Position numbers and translations under genes: made by a program. A DNA stretch of 64,000 bases from Paraglaciecola polaris LMG 21857. GTDB taxonomy: Bacteria; Pseudomonadota; Gammaproteobacteria; Enterobacterales; Alteromonadaceae. Each line of letters begins with the position of its first letter. The stretch's first letter is position 1. The notes below the pieces were generated by a model. The model searched no databases, was not told the DNA's origin, and saw only the letters and a program-made list of their open reading frames with translations. The stretch is taken from NCBI RefSeq assembly GCF_000315055.1, contig NZ_BAER01000107.1, positions 1 to 64,000 on the forward strand, read 5' to 3'. This document shows, piece after piece, positions 17,390-27,174 of this stretch.

Positions 17390-18529
17390 TTACACCATTT
17401 CTTTTAAAATACTGTTTTCAAACGAATCAATGGAAAACTCTCTCTCTGCGATACCTGACGACATCACTGCTTGTGGCATACCATATACCACAGAGCTTAG
17501 CTCATCTTGAGCCCAAATTTTCGCCCCATATTTTTTCAGCTTCTCAGCACCGAGTTTTCCGTCAGCACCCATGCCGGTAAGAATAATACCAAGTACATCC
17601 CCTTGATAAACTTTGGCAAGAGACTCAAACGTAATATCCACACTGGGTTTATATAATATATCGGCACCGTCTGACGTATCATAAACTCTGAATGTCGCCC
17701 TTTGACTGTCACCTTGCACGGTCATTTGCCGACCGCCAGGCGCGAGGTAAGCCACACCCGCCTCTACGGCTTCACCATTTCGGGCTTCTTTTACAGTTAA
17801 CTTAGAGACTTGATTAAGCCGTTCAGCAAACGCTCGCGTAAAAGCACCTGGCATATGCTGGACAATGAAAATAGGATAAGGGAAATGCTGGGGAATATTG
17901 GTTAACACTTTCTGCAGAGCAACAGGCCCACCCGTGGATGTACCTATGGCCAAGCAGCGATATTTTTTGCCAGAAGGCAGCCCTGCAGACGACGAATGGT
18001 AAACCGGTGTCGACACCGAAGCCGTACTTGTGGATTGAGACGAACGATTGGCGAGGTTTCGACTGACTGGTTTATTAAACAAAATAGCTTTAGGTGGGGC
18101 TACGCGCGAAGCAGCAGGGCGAAAACCATGCTGCTTGCGGCACAGGCCTTTGACTCGCGACTGTAACAACGCAACAGCATCTTGACGATTAGCGGCAATA
18201 TCTTCGAATTTTTTTGGTAAAAAATCCATTGCACCTGCATCTAATGCGTCCAATGTCGCTTTAGCGCCCTCTAACGTCAGAGAAGAAAACATAATGATCG
18301 GAACAGGTTTACGTGCCATGATTTTTTTGACGGCTGTTATACCATCCATCACAGGCATTTCCACGTCCATGGTCACCACATCCGGATTCAGTTGCATAAC
18401 CATATCAACCGCTTCTTGTCCGTTTCGAGCTTCACCAACTACCTCTAAACTGGGGTCTTGCTCTAAAATTTCTTTTACACGGCGCCTAAAAAAAATCGAA
18501 TCATCAACTACTAATATCTTGTAAGCCAT
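17390..18529 (-). CDS. cheB: protein-glutamate methylesterase CheB
   Basis: A 379-residue response-regulator methylesterase/deamidase that resets receptor methylation. The receiver domain (1-120) has D9/D10 and phospho-acceptor D55 in [13 protein letters not shown] linker of about 70 residues rich in Ser/Arg/Pro follows. The catalytic domain (about 190-379) carries GTSTGGP (Ser), [10 protein letters not shown] (His) and [11 protein letters not shown] (Asp), the expected triad. Located between cheA and parC. No cheR is seen in this operon; the methyltransferase must be encoded elsewhere. Confidence 0.96.
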   Translation of the reverse strand: MAYKILVVDDSIFFRRRVKEILEQDPSLEVVGEARNGQEAVDMVMQLNPDVVTMDVEMPVMDGITAVKKIMARKPVPIIMFSSLTLEGAKATLDALDAGAMDFLPKKFEDIAANRQDAVALLQSRVKGLCRKQHGFRPAASRVAPPKAILFNKPVSRNLANRSSQSTSTASVSTPVYHSSSAGLPSGKKYRCLAIGTSTGGPVALQKVLTNIPQHFPYPIFIVQHMPGAFTRAFAERLNQVSKLTVKEARNGEAVEAGVAYLAPGGRQMTVQGDSQRATFRVYDTSDGADILYKPSVDITFESLAKVYQGDVLGIILTGMGADGKLGAEKLKKYGAKIWAQDELSSVVYGMPQAVMSSGIAEREFSIDSFENSILKEMV

Positions 18530-18553
18530 GTATGTTTTATCAAAACCTCGAGG

Positions 18554-20785
18554 TTATCGCGCTTGCCGAATAGCATCGGACTTTTTCTTAGCATAATGCT
18601 TCAGTAACCCAGGAACGTCTAAAATTAACGCGATACCACCATCACTAGTAATCGTTGCTCCCGCCATACCAGGCGTACCTTGAAGCAGTTCATCAAGTGG
18701 TTTAATCACCACTTCTTCCTGCCCTATGAGTGCATCCACCACAAAACCAAGTTGTTGTGTACCAATTTTCACCACAACCACATGCCCTTTGGAGCGGTCT
18801 AACGGTATAGGCTTAGCATTTTTACGCACCAACCACTCACGTAAATAAAATAATGGTATGGCTTTAGAACGCACAATTTTAGTCAACTGACCATCAACCG
18901 TATTGGTTTTACTCATATCCATATTAATAATTTCGTTTACCGAGCCTAAAGGCAAAGCAAATGTCTGATCGCCAACCACTATCATTAACGTGGGTAAAAT
19001 AGCGAGAGTTAACGGCACTTTAATTTCTAATGTTGTTCCTTTGCCCAGCACGGAGTCAATATTAACCGTACCGTTTAATTGGTTAATCTTAGTTTTAACC
19101 ACGTCCATGCCAACACCACGGCCTGACACTTCAGATATTTCTGTTTTAGTAGAAAAGCCTGGCGCAAAAATCAAATTAAAAGCTTCTTCATCCGTCATGC
19201 GCGCAGCGGCATCAGCATCTAACACGCCTCGAGAGATAGCGATCTCTTTGAGTTTATCCGGATCCATACCTTTGCCATCATCTATTATGCTCAGTAAAAT
19301 ATGATCCCCTTCTTGGGATGCGGTTAATTTTACCGTACCTAAGGATGGCTTACCGGCAGCGATTCTATCAGCAGGCATTTCAATACCGTGATCCACTGAG
19401 TTGCGCACCAAATGCACCAAAGGGTCGGCTAGTGCTTCAACTAAGTTCTTATCTAAATCAGTGTCCTCCCCTTCAAGCTCTAGGGTAATTTCCTTTTTCA
19501 AGGTACGAGCCAAATCTCGAACAACCCGAGGGAAACGACCAAACACCTTTTTAATGGGCTGCATTCGGGTTTTCATCACCGCGCCTTGCAAATCGCCTGT
19601 TACCACATCGAGATTGGCAATCGCTTTAGACATACTCTCATCGTTTACCGTTAGCCCTAGGCTAAGCAAACGATTGCGTACCAACACCAACTCACCGACC
19701 ATATTCATAATTTGATCTAGGCGCTTTGTATCCACACGCACCGTTGTTTCTGCTTGGGGTACCGATGGGCGCTTTTCTTCGCGTTGTGTCGGCGCAACCA
19801 TACTTGGGATAGGCGCGGCACTTTTAACTGGAGCACTGGCTTGGATTGGCGAGATAGAAGGTACACTCGCTTGAGGCGGTGCCACAGACGACGTACTAGC
19901 TGTATTATCTTCCTCGCTATTATTAACCACTTTGTCTGGTTGCTTTAGCTGATCATTCTCTGCAGAGCTCGGCGCTACGGGTGTCGCAGATGTGTTTGCT
20001 TTCACCGCAGGTGCTTGCCCTTTGCCATGCAGTTGATCAAGTAAGGCTTCAAACTCGTCGTCGCTGATGTCTTCACCATCAGCGGAAGATGTAATCACGG
20101 GCGGCGCTTTACTTGCCGCAGTCGGTGTGACTTGTCCGCCACTAAATTGTCCCTCGCCATGAAGTTGATCAAGTAAAGCTTCGAAATCATCGTCACTTAT
20201 ATCGCCGTCATCATCTGCTGTGTTAGCAGCCTCTGCAACGAGACTCGAAGAAGTAACCGCTACGGGGTTGCCTTTGCCATGTAATTCATCTAGCAGCGCT
20301 TCGAATTCAGATTCATCGAAATCGTCAGAGCTTGATTTTGCTGCACTCCCAGACGTTGTTTCAGCTTGCGTGACTTGTGGTACTTCATCTTTAGACTCAG
20401 GTTTGCTGAGACGATGCAGGGTATCAAGTAAATTTTGCGAAGCTGCAACAAGGGGCTTTTTGGTTTTAACATCTTCAAACATGCCCACAACTTCGTCAGT
20501 AGCTTGTAGAATAATGTCCATCAACTCCGGCGTTAACGAGCGTTGACCGTTGCGCATGACGTCAAATACGTTTTCAGCGCCGTGGCAAATATCCACCAAT
20601 TCCGTCAACGAAAGAAAGCCGGCGCCACCTTTTACCGTATGATAGCCACGAAAAATAGCATTGAGCAGATCTGCGTCTTGCGGGTTGTTTTCCAATTCGA
20701 CGAGTTGTTCTTGAAGCTGTTCTAATATTTCACCAGCTTCAACTAAAAAGTCTTGAAGAATTTCCTCGTCAACATCAAACGCCAT
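18554..20785 (-). CDS. cheA: chemotaxis histidine kinase CheA
   Basis: A 743-residue CheA. The P1 HPt domain (about 1-105) has phospho-site H49 in RGYHTVKGGAGF. The region of about residues 130-340 is not a normal P2 domain but a low-complexity linker carrying three copies of a motif (EFEALLDELHGKG, DFEALLDQLHGEG, EFEALLDQLHGKG, near residues 159, 200 and 241). P3 dimerisation, the P4 ATPase with NLVEALADPLVHLVRNSVDHG, GKGMD and GRGVGMDVV, and a CheW-like P5 follow. The repeat linker may correspond to the region through which polar CheA proteins bind ParP; this is inference. It ends 24 bases before cheB. Confidence 0.96.
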   Translation of the reverse strand: MAFDVDEEILQDFLVEAGEILEQLQEQLVELENNPQDADLLNAIFRGYHTVKGGAGFLSLTELVDICHGAENVFDVMRNGQRSLTPELMDIILQATDEVVGMFEDVKTKKPLVAASQNLLDTLHRLSKPESKDEVPQVTQAETTSGSAAKSSSDDFDESEFEALLDELHGKGNPVAVTSSSLVAEAANTADDDGDISDDDFEALLDQLHGEGQFSGGQVTPTAASKAPPVITSSADGEDISDDEFEALLDQLHGKGQAPAVKANTSATPVAPSSAENDQLKQPDKVVNNSEEDNTASTSSVAPPQASVPSISPIQASAPVKSAAPIPSMVAPTQREEKRPSVPQAETTVRVDTKRLDQIMNMVGELVLVRNRLLSLGLTVNDESMSKAIANLDVVTGDLQGAVMKTRMQPIKKVFGRFPRVVRDLARTLKKEITLELEGEDTDLDKNLVEALADPLVHLVRNSVDHGIEMPADRIAAGKPSLGTVKLTASQEGDHILLSIIDDGKGMDPDKLKEIAISRGVLDADAAARMTDEEAFNLIFAPGFSTKTEISEVSGRGVGMDVVKTKINQLNGTVNIDSVLGKGTTLEIKVPLTLAILPTLMIVVGDQTFALPLGSVNEIINMDMSKTNTVDGQLTKIVRSKAIPLFYLREWLVRKNAKPIPLDRSKGHVVVVKIGTQQLGFVVDALIGQEEVVIKPLDELLQGTPGMAGATITSDGGIALILDVPGLLKHYAKKKSDAIRQAR

Positions 20786-20797
20786 ATTCTAACGCCT

Positions 20798-21541
20798 CTA
20801 AAATCCTAAACTTGAGAGTAAGTCATCAACATCATCTTGGTCAGATGCGACGTCGTCACGGTTAGCGGCATCGAGAATCGGGCCTTCCGCTTTTACACTA
20901 TCGGCTTGTTTATCAGATATATGAGTTATTTTCAGCGATTCCGTTTCACCGAACATGGTAAGCATGTGTACTAAGCTATCTTCCACTTCCTTCACCAACT
21001 CAATGACGCGGCGAATGACCTGACCTGTAATATCTTGATAACCTTGGGCAAGTAGCATTTCAGTGAGAAACTCATTTAGTTTACCTGACTCGGCTTCGCC
21101 TTCTTCTAAAAATGTATCCAGACGTCGACATAAAACATTAAATTCTCCCAGCGCTAACTGGCGACTCAATAATTTTTTCCATTCAGGTAAAATGGCATTG
21201 ATTTCCGAGTTAAGTTTAGTCGCAATAGGCATGCAGTTATCGACCAAATCCATCGTGCGATTAGCTGCTTGCTCAGTAGTTTCAATCACATAAGTGAGAC
21301 GCGTCTTAGCATCAGGAATTTCTTCATTCGCTAAGTTAGCTATACGCTCGTCAAATTGAAAATTATTAAGCGAATCATGAAGTTGGCGAGTTAGTTTACC
21401 CACCTCTTCAAACAATTCTACCGAATTAGTATCATTCACTTTGTCGAGTAACTGTTGCGCGCCTTGGTTGTCACCACTTTCCAGCATGACAACTAATTGC
21501 TTTGCATCGTCCAACGACATGGGGGCAGAACTTGAGGTCAT
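20798..21541 (-). CDS. cheZ: CheY-P phosphatase CheZ
   Basis: A 247-residue mostly helical phosphatase that dephosphorylates CheY-P. The active-site region YQDITGQVIRRVIELV holds the conserved Asp and catalytic Gln; the C-terminal peptide DVDDLLSSLGF matches the CheY-tethering tail. It lies between cheY and cheA with short gaps and has AAGGAAGG upstream of its ATG. Slightly longer than the enteric protein because of N-terminal and linker segments. Confidence 0.94.
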   Translation of the reverse strand: MTSSSAPMSLDDAKQLVVMLESGDNQGAQQLLDKVNDTNSVELFEEVGKLTRQLHDSLNNFQFDERIANLANEEIPDAKTRLTYVIETTEQAANRTMDLVDNCMPIATKLNSEINAILPEWKKLLSRQLALGEFNVLCRRLDTFLEEGEAESGKLNEFLTEMLLAQGYQDITGQVIRRVIELVKEVEDSLVHMLTMFGETESLKITHISDKQADSVKAEGPILDAANRDDVASDQDDVDDLLSSLGF

Positions 21542-21573
21542 ATGGCCTTCCTTTTAGTTCAGAAAAGCCTGAG

Positions 21574-21957
21574 TTAACCTAAACGTTCAAAGATTTTGGC
21601 TAACTTCTCTTTAAGGGTTGCAGCGGTGAATGGTTTGATAACGTATCCATTCACACCAGCTTGCGCAGCGGCAACGATTTGTTCTTTTTTAGCTTCAGCA
21701 GTAACCATTAATACTGGGGTGTGTTTTAGGTTTTCATCTGCGCGGATCGCTCGTAATAAATCAATCCCTTGCATTCCTGGCATATTCCAGTCTGTTACCA
21801 CAAAATCAAAATCACCTTGTTGAAGCATAGGCAACGCTGTGCTTCCGTCATCAGCTTCTTGAATGTTAGTAAAACCTAAATCCTTTAATAAGTTCTTGAT
21901 AATACGACGCATTGTCGAAAAGTCATCAACAACCAAAATTTTCATATTTTTGTTCAA
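21574..21957 (-). CDS. cheY: chemotaxis response regulator CheY
   Basis: A 127-residue single-domain receiver with acidic pair D11/D12, phospho-acceptor D56 in [11 protein letters not shown], a conserved Thr/Ala switch ([10 protein letters not shown]) and Lys in VIKPF. It binds FliM at the motor when phosphorylated. The start appears to be TTG at 21957, because GGAG lies about six bases upstream; an internal ATG at 21945 lacks a well-placed ribosome-binding site. First of the che genes in transcription order, 43 bases after fliA. Confidence 0.95.
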   Translation of the reverse strand: MNKNMKILVVDDFSTMRRIIKNLLKDLGFTNIQEADDGSTALPMLQQGDFDFVVTDWNMPGMQGIDLLRAIRADENLKHTPVLMVTAEAKKEQIVAAAQAGVNGYVIKPFTAATLKEKLAKIFERLG

Positions 21958-22000
21958 AATAATCTCCGCTCAGGGCAAAATTGCAAAATACCTTATTGCA

Positions 22001-22729
22001 TTATTCTTCAATACGCCAAGTCTGCATTTTACTTTTTAGTTTAAGCATCGCTTGGCTGTGGATTTGACTGACACGTGACTCACTCACGTCTAATACTTCG
22101 CCTATTTCGCGTAAATTTAATTCCTCATCATAATACAGAGATAATACAATCGCTTCACGTTCCGGTAAGGTGGTAATTGCATGGGCTAAGGCCTTTTGAA
22201 AGGATCCTTGTAGTAAATCTTCAAACGGAGTATCCGATCCTTTGGTTTGTTCAGTGGTCACCACATCTTCGGTCACCCCTAAATCTTCCATGCCAATAAT
22301 TTTACCCGCATTGACTTCACCAAGCATCTGATGATACTGATCTAAACTTACATCCAGCTTTTTGGCTATATCGACGTCTCGGGCATCCCGTCCCGTTTCT
22401 CGCTCAACTTTATTGATCGCATCAGTAATAGCACGACCGTTTTTGTGAACAGAACGAGGTGTCCAATCCCCTTTACGAATTTCATCCAGCATTGACCCGC
22501 GTATACGAATACCAGCAAAAGTCTCAAAACTCGCGCCTTTGGTACCGTCAAAATTACGCGAAGCTTCAAGCAAACCAATCATGCCGGCCTGAATTAAATC
22601 ATCAACCAGTACACTGGCTGGCAAGCGTGCTATCAAATGATGAGCAATACGTTTAACCAGAGGCGCATGGCGTTCAACTAAGGCATTACGATCATCTAAC
22701 TGCTGATATGCAGACGCTTTGCTATTCAC
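22001..22729 (-). CDS. fliA: flagellar sigma factor FliA (sigma28)
   Basis: A 242-residue sigma28 for late flagellar and chemotaxis genes. Region 2 contains LVDDLIQAGMIGLLEASRNFD and the region 4 helix-turn-helix is LREIGEVLDVSESRVSQIHSQAMLKL. The GTG start overlaps the flhG stop by four bases, so it is co-translated with flhF-flhG. Its activity is expected to be held by an anti-sigma FlgM encoded elsewhere. No clear sigma28 promoter (TAAA-N15-GCCGATAA) was recognised by eye in this window. Confidence 0.95.
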   Translation of the reverse strand: MNSKASAYQQLDDRNALVERHAPLVKRIAHHLIARLPASVLVDDLIQAGMIGLLEASRNFDGTKGASFETFAGIRIRGSMLDEIRKGDWTPRSVHKNGRAITDAINKVERETGRDARDVDIAKKLDVSLDQYHQMLGEVNAGKIIGMEDLGVTEDVVTTEQTKGSDTPFEDLLQGSFQKALAHAITTLPEREAIVLSLYYDEELNLREIGEVLDVSESRVSQIHSQAMLKLKSKMQTWRIEE

Positions 22730-23592
22730 CGAATGTCGCCCATGGCTTTTTTGACAATAAGCTGCTCAAGGAAAAACTCCAAGTGCCCGCCAGGTTGTGA
22801 CGGTACTGGCCAACTACCAGCTTGTTGCGCTAACTTTTTAATGGCTATCGCTGCAGGAGACGTAGGGTAAGCCTCGACAATCGCTTTTTGCTTGCGCACA
22901 GATTTGCGAATATTCTCGTCAAACGGGATAGTTGCAACCAATTCTAACGCGACGTCTAAGAAACGATTAGTCACTTTCGTTAATTTATTAAATAGCTCTT
23001 GGCCTTCTCGCATATTGCGCACCATGTTGGCGACAATTTTAAAACGAAATACACCGTGCTCTTTATTAAGAATTTTAATTAACGCGTAGGCATCAGTTAA
23101 TGATGTGGGCTCATCACACACAACCACTAATATATCTTGGGAAGCTCGCGAGAAACTCAAAACCATGTCTGAAATACCCGCCGCGGTATCAACAATCAAT
23201 ACATCGATTTGCGAACGCAGTTCACTGAAAGCTCTAATTAAGCCTGCGTGTTCTGTAGGGGTTAATTCGGTCATAGATTGACTGCCAGAGGTAGCCGGAG
23301 CAATCTTAATTCCGTATGGGCCTTCGACTAGCACTTCATCTAAGGTGCACTCCCCAGACAACACGTGAGAAAGATTTTTCACTACACGTAAGCCAAGTAA
23401 CACATCAACGTTAGCTAAACCTAAATCCCCGTCCAATACCATCACTCTCTTACCCTGTTGGGCCATAGAGATTGCGGTATTCAAAGTCACGTTGGTTTTA
23501 CCCACCCCGCCCTTACCGCCGGTTACGGCGATAACTTTGATTAATCGCGATTGATTCATTCTTCTTAAGCTACTCGCTTGATCCTCAATCAT
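22726..23592 (-). CDS. flhG: flagellar number regulator FlhG (FleN)
   Basis: A 288-residue MinD-like ATPase limiting flagellum number. The N-terminus carries the FlhF-activating motif DQASSLR (residues 4-10), followed by deviant Walker A GGKGGVGKTN (25-34), Walker A' VLDGDLGLANVDVLLG and Walker B LIVDTAAGISD. In polar flagellates it restrains FlhF and the FleQ/FlrA regulator. Overlaps flhF by four bases (ATGA) and fliA by four bases, so the three proteins are probably made at fixed ratio. Confidence 0.95.
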   Translation of the reverse strand: MIEDQASSLRRMNQSRLIKVIAVTGGKGGVGKTNVTLNTAISMAQQGKRVMVLDGDLGLANVDVLLGLRVVKNLSHVLSGECTLDEVLVEGPYGIKIAPATSGSQSMTELTPTEHAGLIRAFSELRSQIDVLIVDTAAGISDMVLSFSRASQDILVVVCDEPTSLTDAYALIKILNKEHGVFRFKIVANMVRNMREGQELFNKLTKVTNRFLDVALELVATIPFDENIRKSVRKQKAIVEAYPTSPAAIAIKKLAQQAGSWPVPSQPGGHLEFFLEQLIVKKAMGDIR

Positions 23593-24929
23593 ACTGCCAC
23601 TGCTGCGTTATTTAGTGAATTGTCACTAGTATGAATTAATACATGCTTTTTATAAAGCTTGGCGGCACTGGTTATCAAAAATTTTGCATCAGCCACTTTT
23701 AAATCTTCCGGAACCTTTTGACCATCGGTTATAAAACTCACGGGCAATTTGTGCTCGATGGCCGCACTAATCGCCTCTCCAAGACTGTAGCATTCATCTA
23801 ATTTGGTGAAAATACAACCCTGTAAAGAAATCTGTTTGTAAGCTGATATCGTTTGCTGCATAACTTGGTACTGGCAATTTGCCTGCATGACCAAATAGCT
23901 TCTGATATTTGCCGTGGTACTTTGCTTCAACGTTTCTAACTGTTTGATCAGTCTAACATCTCTTTGTCCAAATCCCGCAGTATCAATCAATATGAGACGC
24001 TTATTTCTGAACTGGAATAATAAATCGGACAACTCTTCAGCATTTTGTGCTTTTTTAACCGAACAGCCAATAATGCGTGCATAGGTGGATATTTGTTCGT
24101 AAGCGGCAATTCGATAACTGTCGATAGTAATCAAACCCACATTCTCTGCACCGTATTTTTGGGCGGCCTGAGCAGCTAATTTTGCGACTGTGGTCGTTTT
24201 ACCTGTACCCGTTGGCCCCATTAAAACAGCAATGCCTCCGGTCATCAATAAGTTACTTTCTTCTATTTGAATACGATTTGCTAACAATCTAAGTAAAAAT
24301 AACCACGCTTGACGTTCGTCCGTTTGCGCAGGTGTATAGGATACCACTTCATTGGCCAATGCTTGGCTTATACCCATTTTCTGCAGCTTATTGGTTAAAT
24401 AGCCGTGTAAGGGATGATTTCGGCCTTTATCTTGTTGTAACAGGCCGGCAACTTGAAATTGTAAAACATTACGTAAAGAAGCCAGTTCTTGACGCATCTC
24501 ATTTAGCGCATCATTCTGCTGCGGCGCGTGAGAGGCCGACATTTGCGGCGTTTGTTGAGGTTTAACTGCATGCGACTGACCATTAACACCCTGAGGTTTA
24601 GGGCGTTCAGGTGCGCTTTGCGTACTTTGAGATGACGCTTCTTTAGCGTGTATCTGCTTTTCTAGCAAGGCACGTAGACTATCCGGTCCACTGTCGCCGA
24701 TTATTTCACTAAGCGTCGGGGTAGAAGAAACTCGTTGCTTAGGCGCGGATGTTGTCACAGGGGCTGTGCGTTTCGTGCTTATCGTAGGCTCTTTGTCATA
24801 TGCTGCGACAATCTCCACCCCGTCATTAAGCTTTTTATTGGACATGATGACAGCATCATCGCCCAACTCATCTTTGACTTGTTTCAATGCTTCGCGCATG
24901 TCTTTGCCATAAAAGCGTCTAATTTTCAC
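23589..24929 (-). CDS. flhF: SRP-type GTPase FlhF, polar flagellum placement
   Basis: A 446-residue GTPase that determines the polar site of flagellar assembly. N-terminal basic segment MKIRRFYGKDMREALKQVKDELG, a long disordered Gln/Pro/Ser-rich linker (about 55-150), then NG domains with GPTGTGKTTT (G1), DSYRIAAYEQ, DTAGFGQRD (G3) and TKLDE (G4). The start is GTG with AGGGG about six bases upstream. Lies 34 bases after flhA and overlaps flhG. Confidence 0.95.
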   Translation of the reverse strand: MKIRRFYGKDMREALKQVKDELGDDAVIMSNKKLNDGVEIVAAYDKEPTISTKRTAPVTTSAPKQRVSSTPTLSEIIGDSGPDSLRALLEKQIHAKEASSQSTQSAPERPKPQGVNGQSHAVKPQQTPQMSASHAPQQNDALNEMRQELASLRNVLQFQVAGLLQQDKGRNHPLHGYLTNKLQKMGISQALANEVVSYTPAQTDERQAWLFLLRLLANRIQIEESNLLMTGGIAVLMGPTGTGKTTTVAKLAAQAAQKYGAENVGLITIDSYRIAAYEQISTYARIIGCSVKKAQNAEELSDLLFQFRNKRLILIDTAGFGQRDVRLIKQLETLKQSTTANIRSYLVMQANCQYQVMQQTISAYKQISLQGCIFTKLDECYSLGEAISAAIEHKLPVSFITDGQKVPEDLKVADAKFLITSAAKLYKKHVLIHTSDNSLNNAAVAV

Positions 24930-24963
24930 AATCTACCCCTTGCTACTGACATCTGGTGACGGA

Positions 24964-27084
24964 CTATTGACCCACCGCACTGACTATTTTAATTTGTTTA
25001 TCATCTGGTATTTCTTGATACGACAACACATGTAAACCTTGTACTGCGTGCTTCAAGAAGCGTGATAACACTGGGCGTAACATACCTGACGTTAACAATA
25101 CGGCAGGCTCGCCGGCTAATTCTTGCTGTTGTGATGCGTCATTTAGCGACTTTTGTAAACGTTCTGCTAAACCAGGTTCGATGCCTGCGCCATCTCCACC
25201 ACCCGCTTGAAGAGACTGGTGCAACATCTGTTCCAACTCTGGCGCCAAAGTTATGACTGGTAACTCAGCCTGGCCGCCGTTAATTTCTTGAATGATTAAC
25301 CGTTTAAGGGAAATACGCAGCGCTGATACCAATACATCAGGATCCTGACTTTTTGGACCATACTCACACAATGTTTGCACTATGGTGCGTAAGTCACGGA
25401 TCGGTACACCTTCATACAACAAGGTCTGCAGTACTTTCACGACAGTACTCAGTGACAGAATATCAGGCACTAAGCCTTCAACTAATTTAGGACTTTGCTT
25501 GGCGAGAATATCCAGCAGTTGCTGTACTTCCTCGTGACCTAATAACTGATAGGCATTATTGGTCAGCAACTGGCTCAAATGGGTAGCCACAACGGTGGCG
25601 CTATCAACGACTGTATAGCCTAAGGTTTGTGCATGTTCACGCTGATTCGCTCGTATCCACACTGCGTCTAAGCCAAATGCAGGATCTTTTGTAACCGTAC
25701 CATCCAATTTGCCAAAGACCTGACCTGGATTAATCGCTAACTCATCATCATGACTAATTTCAGCCTCGCCAACAGATACACCTAACATAGATATCGTGTA
25801 ATTATTTGGGCTTAAATCCAAATTGTCACGAATATGCACAGGCGGGATAAGAAATCCTAGTTCTTGGGATAATTTCTTACGTACCCCTTTTATGCGCGTC
25901 AATAATTCGCCGCTTTGAGATTTATCAACCAAGGGTATCAATCGATACCCTACCTCAAGACCAATGGTGTCAACGTGTTGTACATCATCCCAACCAAGTT
26001 CTTTAATTTCCGCGGGTTGCGCATTGTTACGCTCAGGCGTTGGAGAAAGTACTTCTGGTTGAGAAGCAAGTTTCTGCTCATTCCAGTATTGGTAATAAGC
26101 ATAACCGCCCACTAACGCACTAAACCCGAGAAAAGCAACATGTGGCATACCGGGCACAATTCCCATCACAAACAAAATACCGCTGGTAATATATAGCGCC
26201 TTGCGATTACCTAATTGACGCGTTAATTCTTGTCCCATTTCTTGGGAATCGTTTTCTCGGGTTACTATGATCGCAGTAGCGACAGATAGCAGTAACGACG
26301 GAATTTGCGCAACAAGGCCATCACCAATGGTAAGTAGAGTATAGATTTCGACCGCTTGACCAAAGGCTAGATCGTGTTGAAAAATACCGATAAACAAACC
26401 ACCTACAATGTTAATCAGCATAATGAATAAACCCGCTACCGCATCGCCTTTCACAAACTTTGATGCACCATCCATTGAACCGTAAAAATCAGCCTCACTG
26501 GTAACTTCAAAGCGGCGTTTGCGCGCTTCATCCTGATCGATAAAGCCTGCGTTCAAATCAGCATCGATTGCCATTTGTTTACCGGGCATTGCATCAAGGG
26601 TAAAACGAGCACTCACTTCAGATATACGCCCCGCACCCGCGGTGACTACTTTAAAGTTGATAATCAGCAAAATGGCAAATACGACAATACCCACAGCATA
26701 GTTACCACCGATAACCACTTCACCGAATGCCTCAATAACCTTACCTGCTGCGTCACCGCCTTCATGGCCCTCAAGAAGCACAATACGAGTTGAGGCAACG
26801 TTTAAGGCTAAACGCAGAACCGTCGCGATTAGCAGAACCAGTGGGAAAATACCAAAATCTACCGGTTTTTTAGTAAAGACCGAGACCAGAATAATGACTA
26901 AGGATAGGGCTATATTAAAACTAAACAGTACGTCGAGCAGAAAGGCCGGCATGGGTAAAATAATCATACCCATAATAGCCAATAAAACTAGCGGTGCACC
27001 CAGCCCTGTCAATGCTGACTGGAATTGTTTTTTGTCGAAACGATTAAGATAAGCTGTAAGTTGCATAGCGCGAATTTTTGACAC
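24964..27084 (-). CDS. flhA: flagellar export gate protein FlhA
   Basis: A 706-residue export-gate component with about eight membrane helices in residues 20-330 and a large cytoplasmic domain that docks chaperone-substrate complexes. The FHIPEP-type region is recognisable (GGNYAVGIVVFAILLIINF, RISEVSARFTLDAMPGKQMAID, DFYGSMDGASKFVKGDA). The start at 27084 is GTG; an ATG at 27066 (residue 7) is an alternative, and neither has a strong ribosome-binding sequence. A sigma54-type promoter lies just upstream (27107-27124), making flhA the first gene of flhA-flhF-flhG-fliA-che. Confidence 0.95.
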   Translation of the reverse strand: MSKIRAMQLTAYLNRFDKKQFQSALTGLGAPLVLLAIMGMIILPMPAFLLDVLFSFNIALSLVIILVSVFTKKPVDFGIFPLVLLIATVLRLALNVASTRIVLLEGHEGGDAAGKVIEAFGEVVIGGNYAVGIVVFAILLIINFKVVTAGAGRISEVSARFTLDAMPGKQMAIDADLNAGFIDQDEARKRRFEVTSEADFYGSMDGASKFVKGDAVAGLFIMLINIVGGLFIGIFQHDLAFGQAVEIYTLLTIGDGLVAQIPSLLLSVATAIIVTRENDSQEMGQELTRQLGNRKALYITSGILFVMGIVPGMPHVAFLGFSALVGGYAYYQYWNEQKLASQPEVLSPTPERNNAQPAEIKELGWDDVQHVDTIGLEVGYRLIPLVDKSQSGELLTRIKGVRKKLSQELGFLIPPVHIRDNLDLSPNNYTISMLGVSVGEAEISHDDELAINPGQVFGKLDGTVTKDPAFGLDAVWIRANQREHAQTLGYTVVDSATVVATHLSQLLTNNAYQLLGHEEVQQLLDILAKQSPKLVEGLVPDILSLSTVVKVLQTLLYEGVPIRDLRTIVQTLCEYGPKSQDPDVLVSALRISLKRLIIQEINGGQAELPVITLAPELEQMLHQSLQAGGGDGAGIEPGLAERLQKSLNDASQQQELAGEPAVLLTSGMLRPVLSRFLKHAVQGLHVLSYQEIPDDKQIKIVSAVGQ

Positions 27085-27106
27085 CTAACGGACGTTTCAT
27101 CTAGTA

Positions 27107-27124
27107 AAGCAACTAACGCGCCAA
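27107..27124 (-). promoter_or_regulatory. sigma54-type promoter for flhA operon
   Basis: Read on the minus strand: TTGGCGCGTTAGTTGCTT, with GG (27122-27121) and GC (27110-27109) separated by exactly ten bases, close to the TTGGCACG-N4-TTGC consensus. The predicted start near 27097 leaves a short leader before flhA. It fits FlrC-type control. Confidence 0.78.
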
Positions 27125-27174
27125 CTAACGTAAACTATTCATCTGCAGATACCGAAATTAGTGTGAATATATCC

